A DNA stretch of 64,000 nt from Flammulina velutipes. Lineage: Eukaryota > Basidiomycota > Agaricomycetes > Agaricales > Physalacriaceae. The stretch lies in the NCBI GenBank assembly GCA_011800155.1, contig CM022370.1:2728001-2792000 (forward strand), given 5' to 3'. Positions 56,688-64,000 of the stretch are shown here, one piece after another. The number at the start of each line of letters is the position of its first letter. Positions within the stretch are counted from its first letter, which is position 1. Under the pieces are notes generated by a model. The model did not search any database. It had not been told where the DNA came from and worked only from the letters and a program-made list of their open reading frames with translations. The position numbers were made by a program, and so were the translations under genes.

Positions 56688-57585
56688 ATGGGAGCGATAG
56701 AACGCCTCGGCGAATGGACGATGGCTGGTATTGAATCCTACTCAGAGGTTTGTTGTCTTGACATCTTCATTCCATTTACCTGATGAACAGACCAAATGGC
56801 TCATGCCTCTCCAAGTCCCGATCGATATCAACAACCAGGAGATGCGATATACCTTCGCCGCTACCAACCTCATCTTCGATGCCCACTCGCTCGAACCCCT
56901 ATGCTCCCCCATTGTGTTCTCTTTCCGCAATTTTACTCTCAAAGTCCTCTCCACCCTCTATGACGCCCAACAGGACGCGGCAGCCCTTCTAGATATATGT
57001 TCTAGACGTCTTGATTCCGGTGAAGAGCTCGACGAAGCAGCACATACACAAATCCGAAAACTAGCAGCTTCCTTCGATGCGGTTCGTGTTGCTATCAAGG
57101 CCGGCGAGGACAACATCCTCTCCATAAAGGATCCTCTCCTCTCCATTATGGGGGATAAATATGGCCCACGGCCGACCTCGGTTTACGCGCGGTGGTTTGG
57201 GAAACCCTCCAAGGGTACGATGTTCATTGAGGCTTTACCTACGAAACTCCAAGACCTCGCCGCCCAGCTTCAACAGCTACGAGAGATCGTGAACTTGTAC
57301 GAAGAGCATATTCAATGCATGTGTCTCCAGCTGCTGGGTATTACCGATGGCTCGGAGGCAGAGGTCATAGCGGGAAAGCTGCGGCTGTTGACTGAGGAGA
57401 TGCGCTCTTGCGTTTCTATTATGCCAGATCATCTGATATGGCTTCAGATAGACGAAGAACTCATTGGCAAGCCACCGATGTGGGCGTGGCCCGTCATCCG
57501 AAGGATGGAGGATAACATTATAAGACGCGATGACTGGGACACGATGCTTGAGAGAGATGCATTTTATTACCCTGTTACGAGATAA
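56688..57585 (+). CDS. Lineage-specific protein, paralogue of the 31.3-kb gene
   Basis: Two exons: MGAIERLGEWTMAGIESYSE (from ATG 56688), an intron GTTTGTTG..GAACAG, then TKWLMPLQVPIDINNQ to the stop at 57583-57585. About 285 residues, mainly helical. Conserved blocks shared with 31344-32270 are TLYDAQQDAAALLDICSRRL, QIRKLAASFDAVRVAIKAG, DKYGPRPTSVYARWFGKPSK and YEEHIQCMCLQLLG. The copies diverge most at the C-terminus. It starts 76 bases from the right end of the nested elements. I do not know the family or function. Confidence 0.75.
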
Positions 57586-58145
57586 TGCTACCAGATTTAA
57601 AGTAACCCTGTTATCTAGCCATGAAACTGGTGTGGGGGTCGTGGGGGTGTAGCCTGAGGAGGGCGCCACCTTAAATAGACGCAGTCTCTTGTATACCCCG
57701 ACTATTGAACGTCGAACTGTCATCAAACATGCATTCGTCGTCACAAACCATTCGTTTCGCAGCCTCAGCCTGTTCCTTTAATGCGTTTAGACATGTCCAA
57801 AAATATCACCTGCATTGATCGGCAGTTTACCAATTTTGACTTGGTGGGATCGACCGCCGATATCTCCAGCTCAGCGCTCGGCATGTTTTGGTTCAAGGGA
57901 AGGACTGTCAGCAATGTATCCTGAAGAATGTATTGACAAGTACTCAATACACAAATCGCTCTAGGAGTAGCAGTCTGGGCTATTTATAAATGTCATTATG
58001 AAGGATGAAGCTACGAGGCACGTGTCTGTGCGGTAGGAGACTAAGGGTCACCTCGGGGTTCGGGATGTCCGAGAATTGGTTTCTAATTCACTAACAATGT
58101 ATATAAGCATACGATTCAGTTTGAAGACAAGCACAGTAATTCACC
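57586..58145. other. Intergenic spacer
   Basis: About 560 bases; nothing supported apart from the presumed promoter of the dehydrogenase gene, with TATATAAG at about 58100. Confidence 0.45.
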
Positions 58146-59173
58146 ATGTCGTTTTTACGCTCCTCCATCCCAGACCTGCCAGAAGATTTGACTTTTGCAG
58201 GCAAAACTGTCCTTGTCACAGGCGCCAATACCGGACTAGGCTACGCCACTGCACTGCACTTGCTGCAACGCGGAGCGGAGACACTCATATTGGGTGTACG
58301 CAGTCTGGAGAAGGGAGAGGCTGCAAAGGCCGAATTTCTCGCTGACCCGATCGTTGCTGCTCGTAAACCCCTGCCAGACATCCTGGTCCTAGAGATCGAC
58401 ATGGCCTCGGAGAAGTCGGTTGTGGCGTTCGCAGGGAAGGTCCAAAAGTCAGTCGAGAACCTAGACGTCGCCCTCTTGAACGCTGGAGTCTTCCCTTTCG
58501 CCTATAACGTTTCGAGTAGCACCGAACCCCAACGGGAAATGTCCATGCAGGTCAACTACGTCTCCACCGCCATCCTCGCCAATCGCCTCATCCCGCTCCT
58601 GCGCTCATCTTCCTTGCGCTCATCATCCCCCTCCCACCTCTGCTTCGTAGGGTCTGTGTTTTCAATCAAAAGCGACCTTTCCTATCTCCCGGCAGGACAC
58701 GATATCTTCGATAGCATGTCCAACCCCAAACTCTTCAGTGGGCAAGCTCGCTATGGGGAATCCAAGCTCCTCTTGGCGAGTTTCGTGGATTCTTTGGCAA
58801 AGGAGGTTGACCCGAAGGAGATCATCGTTAACAACGTCTGTCCCGGACCAGTGCACACGAATCTGGCTAGGGAGGCTCAGTGGTACTTGAAGCCGTTCAC
58901 CAAATTATACATGACAGCACTCGGTGCCACTACACCGGCCGTGGGATCAAGACTGATCGTCAGAGCTGCAGCAGAAGACGAGCGGACACATGGCCATTTG
59001 TTGGTGAAAGGGAGTCCAGCGAGGTGCGTCGGTTACTCTCTCGTATCCATTTAGTTGTGCTGACTTGCTTTCGTAGAATCCCGTATTTGCTCGGAAAGGA
59101 CGGAGAGTCATTCAGAGAAAAGCTTTGGAAAGAAACTCTGGCAGCAATAGAAAACGCGCCAAAGGATGCTTGA
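58146..59173 (+). CDS. Short-chain dehydrogenase/reductase
   Basis: NAD(P)-dependent oxidoreductase of the classical SDR type. ATG 58146; one intron (about 59023-59074) before the last exon, stop 59171-59173. Cofactor motif TGANTGLG, then LEIDMAS (acidic pocket), LNAGVFPFAY (NAG), a Ser in CFVGSVFSIKSDL and the catalytic YGESK. NNVCPGPVHTNL is the PG motif. The C-terminus IPYLLGKDGESFREKLWKET comes after the intron. About 320 residues. This subgroup in fungi resembles retinol-dehydrogenase-like enzymes of secondary metabolism. The substrate is unknown and neighbours give no clear pathway. Confidence 0.9.
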
Positions 59174-59445
59174 AAAACGGAGACGGCTAATCTGATTAAG
59201 AACACTGAGGATGCACGTAAGTAGCAACAAGATCCTGAATTGAGGTTGAACTCGTACCATGAATATTTGAGAAAACTAGCGCCAGAACATGCACGTCCAA
59301 CTATACGACACAATGAAAGATCCTACACGTCGAAAAACAATCCACGCACAGCAAGAGCCTGAGATTTCCTTTGGAGTTGAATTGTTGTCTGTAGATTGAT
59401 TCAAATTGGATATTCTCTAAAGATGCAAACCGTAGAATAACGATT

Positions 59446-61100
59446 CTACGAATACTGTTTCTCGATCATCTTGGCGATTGTCAACAGTTGAATATTCGAA
59501 GTTCCCTCGTAGATGGCTCCCTAAAACAAGTTAATAACTGTAACAACGCACACCAAAGAATCACTCACGATTTTTGAATCTCTCCAGAACTTCTCGACTC
59601 CAGTTTCTCTTGTGAAACCAACTCCACCCATCCATTCAATCGCCTTGCCACTCACACTCTCGGCCACCTTGCTCGCAGTATATTTGGCCATTGCAGCTTC
59701 CCGGACAAAGCTGAGACCGTTCTCCTTACGTCTCGCCGCGTTGTATGTCAACAGGCGTGCCGACTCAATCTGAATCGCTGCCTCTGCGAACTGGAATGAC
59801 ATTCCTTGGTATTTTCCGATCGGCTGTCCAAACTGCTCTCGCTGGTAAGTGTAGGGAACGGCGAGGTCAAAGGCGCCCTGGGCGAGGCCTAACATCTGAG
59901 CAGCGATACCGATGCGGCCTGGATGGAAATCGTCAACACAAAATTAGACATCACGGTTCGTCTCCTCACCTTCATTCAGAATTTCGATCGCAATCTGAGC
60001 TTAGCGTCAGAACGGTTTCCCACATTAACGTGTTGGTTTTACCTTGTATCCATTCCCTTCACCCCCAATCACGTTCGCCGCAGGAACCTTCAGGTCGTCA
60101 AAAGTTAACGAGCATGTTGAAGATGCACGGATGCCCAATTTCTGCTCCTTCTTCGCAATTTGAATGCCCATGTCCTTTGTTGCGAGGAAACAGGTTATGC
60201 CTTTATAACCCTTGGACGGATCGACCTAGGAATACGGTGAGCTAGGACGCCTGAACTCGCGGGACAACTGACGTTGGCAAATATGAGGAATATTTCAGCT
60301 TCATATGAGTTGGTAATCCACATCTTCGTTCCGTTGATGATATAGTCGTCGCCTGATTTTGTCGCGCGGGTCTGAAGAGCGAAAGCGTCGGAGCCAGAAG
60401 CAGCTTCGGACAAGCAGAAAGAGCCAAGCTAATACTATGTCAGCGAGAAGAAATAAAAAGACCATGACGAGCTTGCCTTGGACTGAGATAGTTCAGTGAG
60501 CCACTTATCTTGCTGCTCGGAAGTCCCGTACTTTCGGAGGACGGTATTGACGAGAGTGTTGTGTACGTCACACAATACTGATACGGAGGGATCAACTTTG
60601 GCAAGTTCTTCTATGGCGATTATGGCAGCTGTGAATGAAGATTCTGCGCCTCCGAGCGCGCTAGGGACCTCGATACCCATGAACTGGGGCAACGTAAGGG
60701 AAGTTCACGGGAGTTGGGAGTTGGAGACTTACGCCTTGGCTGAAGAGATCCTTGATGATTGCAGGATCCATCATCTCGTTTTCGTCCATTTCTCTGACTT
60801 TGGGTTTGACGACGTCGTTAGCGAAACGTTGCACTATGGCAATGTTGGTCTACGGATAAGCTCAAGGTCCGTGTTGACGTACCTGCCTCCCTAATCATGA
60901 TTTCTTCGTCGGTAAAGTTGTCAAGAGAAGGACGCGGTTCTTGGAGGTATTCGCCCCTCTGAACTCTAGCTGTGGTTGCAAACGCTCTAGCGGTAGCATC
61001 AGACTGATCCAAATACAAGGGTAGGGAGAAAGACTTACCTCGCCGCGAGCGGGCGCATACGGGCAATTGGCGCAGCTGCCTTTACAACGTTTCTAAACAT
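59446..61100 (-). CDS. Mitochondrial short/branched-chain acyl-CoA dehydrogenase
   Basis: FAD enzyme of fatty-acid or branched amino-acid catabolism. ATG 61100 ([20 protein letters not shown]), a basic leader for mitochondrial import. [22 protein letters not shown] and [17 protein letters not shown] form the helical start. [15 protein letters not shown] is the signature with FAD contacts; [16 protein letters not shown] follows. The second half has [16 protein letters not shown] and [20 protein letters not shown]. The last exon rebuilds [17 protein letters not shown], where the Glu in YEGT is the catalytic base position typical of ACADS and ACADSB. Stop 59446-59448. Six or so introns. Divergent from the BIG1-like gene by 191 bases. 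Confidence 0.9.
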
Positions 61101-61291
61101 GATTTTGGCAAAGATGGTGGTAAAAGACAAGAAGCGATGTTGGCGCAAAGAGGTTCCCGAGAATCACCTGCCTCTACCCCGCATTGCGGTCCGAGTCGCC
61201 GCGGTAAGCCGAATTGAGCCAATCCAATTTGGACGCCATCAGTTTGGTTTGGCTCGTTTTCTCTTGACCACCTTCCTCATCGTTGCCGACG

Positions 61292-62269
61292 ATGACAAGA
61301 CTTGCTCTCTCGTTGCTGGCGCTGTTACCGGCAGCGCTGGCCTTCAAAGATACCATTCCTATTGTAGCTTGGTCGTCGCACTCGTATGTCTCTTCACCTT
61401 GCTTGCCTTGAAACAACTTAAACCTATCGTTTGCGCTGCAGTACGACTGCCCTCGACCAGCTAGCCAAGGCCCCTAATTTTGACAGTATAATTGTTGGCG
61501 ACGACCTCTGCTCTCATGGAGCGATTGTTATCGTTGACCAGCCCGGCGTACGTGTCCCCGCCGTTGAACAACTTTGCCGCTTTACTCAATTATTTCCAGC
61601 TTCATGCCTCTGACCTTCGCAGTCTGCCTTCTACATCGCATCTCGCACGCTCTTTGAAGTCCTCTGCATCCTCCCACCAGCTCCCATACGTGCCCACAAG
61701 CAGTCTGGGCGACTCAGGAGATTTAATGGCGCTCGCGCAGTCAATCTCGGAACGCTGTGCTTCGCGTCTCGTCACTCTCGCACCAGGAATCTCCTTCGAC
61801 AAGAATGAGAAATCAGTCGTCATGATCAACCTGCCTGCATTATCCGACGAAGGGTACACGCGCAAGAACAGCATGCTTGAGAACGGTATGTCCTTGCCAT
61901 CCGTCTTTGCCTTCCTCTAACTAAAAATCCTTGCCAGATGACCTTCTTGCATCCACAATGGCCTCATTGCCGTTTGATACCCACCTCGCGCTGTACAGCT
62001 CATCATTCATGCCCTCAGTGCATTATAAACGCCAGGTGGACGAGGACTCTACCCCCGTCCTGGACCTGCAGTCCAGGAAAACGAAGAAAGGAGGCATCCT
62101 CGCGCGGTACCAGCTACTTACGCCTGGACTTATAGTTACTATCCTCATTACCATCCTCATTCTCTTCCCCATTCTCTACTTTGGCATCAGTGCGCTTGCT
62201 AGCATACAGAGCCCCATTCGTATGGATGCTCCCAAGGGATTCAGTGCTGCAGACAGGAAGAGGCAGTAG
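61292..62269 (+). CDS. BIG1: BIG1/VOA1-like ER membrane protein
   Basis: Four exons. The signal peptide MTRLALSLLALLPAALAF begins at 61292. After intron 1 comes TTALDQLAKAPNFDS, IIVGDDLCSHGAIVIVDQPG, then intron 2 (GTACGT..TTCCAG) to LHASDLRSLPSTSH. VVMINLPALSDEG precedes the last intron. The C-terminal membrane span is LIVTILITILILFPILYFGI, followed by a short tail with Lys and Arg near the end (ADRKRQ). Architecture and motifs fit the Big1/VOA1 (Ac45-like) family, implicated in V-ATPase assembly and beta-1,6-glucan synthesis in yeast. The exact role here is inferred. About 270 residues. Confidence 0.8.
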
Positions 62270-62400
62270 ACTTTATGTACTTTCGTTGCTAATTGTACGC
62301 TCAATTCCATTTCCACTGGCCAAAAAAAGTGTCACCCTCAATCCCGATAGTTCGAGCATACATGAACATTATAAAACGCTGGATAGTACAACAGAGATTA

Positions 62401-64000
<1,600 letters not shown>

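Overview
The window looks like nuclear DNA of a filamentous basidiomycete, probably Agaricomycotina. Almost every gene is broken by many 45-60 base introns with GT..AG ends. Gene density outside the first 12 kb is high. The inventory is fungal: a PRP38 with an RS tail, a KRE6/SKN1-type GH16, a CDC24 with DH-PH-PB1, a BIG1-like protein, a fungal P450 and a Rap1 homologue. The genus cannot be fixed from the sequence alone.

Layout. 1-12.5 kb is transposon territory: an apparently intact hAT DNA transposon (480-4263, 8-base target duplication), a dead minus-strand Ty3/gypsy fragment (about 5.04-7.24 kb), a gene-free AT-rich relic zone (7.3-11.8 kb), and a 457-bp non-autonomous TIR element (11790-12246). 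From 12.5 to 31 kb lie mostly conserved genes: a ferritin-like RDS1-type secreted protein, a PP2C phosphatase, a GTPBP1-like GTPase, mitochondrial uL15, MOD5/TRIT1, PRP38, a lineage-specific membrane protein, CTF4/AND-1 and the mitochondrial transcription factor MTF1. From 31 to 34 kb is a small duplication zone with two lineage-specific gene families and a broken copy of the MTF1 5' end. From 34 to 54.5 kb come a cytochrome P450, a seven-pass membrane protein, DIM1, a phytanoyl-CoA-dioxygenase-like enzyme with tiny exons, CDC24, RAP1, an F-box-like protein and a KRE6/SKN1 glucan enzyme. At 55.1-56.6 kb sits a nest of three non-autonomous transposons. After it come a second copy of the 31-kb gene family, a short-chain dehydrogenase, a mitochondrial acyl-CoA dehydrogenase, BIG1 and the C-terminal part of SMC3, which runs off the right edge.

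The genes do not form one pathway. Chromosome maintenance recurs (CTF4, RAP1, SMC3). So do RNA processing (MOD5, PRP38, DIM1), mitochondrial gene expression (uL15m, MTF1) and the cell wall or polarity (CDC24, KRE6/SKN1, BIG1). Several divergent pairs have only 52-79 bases between start codons, so shared promoters are likely.

The most unusual structures are three. First, the 55.1-56.6 kb nest: a 505-bp element inserted into an inverted copy of itself, which is inserted in the TIR of a third element, leaving a near-perfect 477-bp-arm palindrome. Second, a RAP1 homologue with BRCT and three Rap1-type Myb repeats but no room for an RCT domain. Third, two lineage-specific paralogous gene pairs with conserved intron positions.
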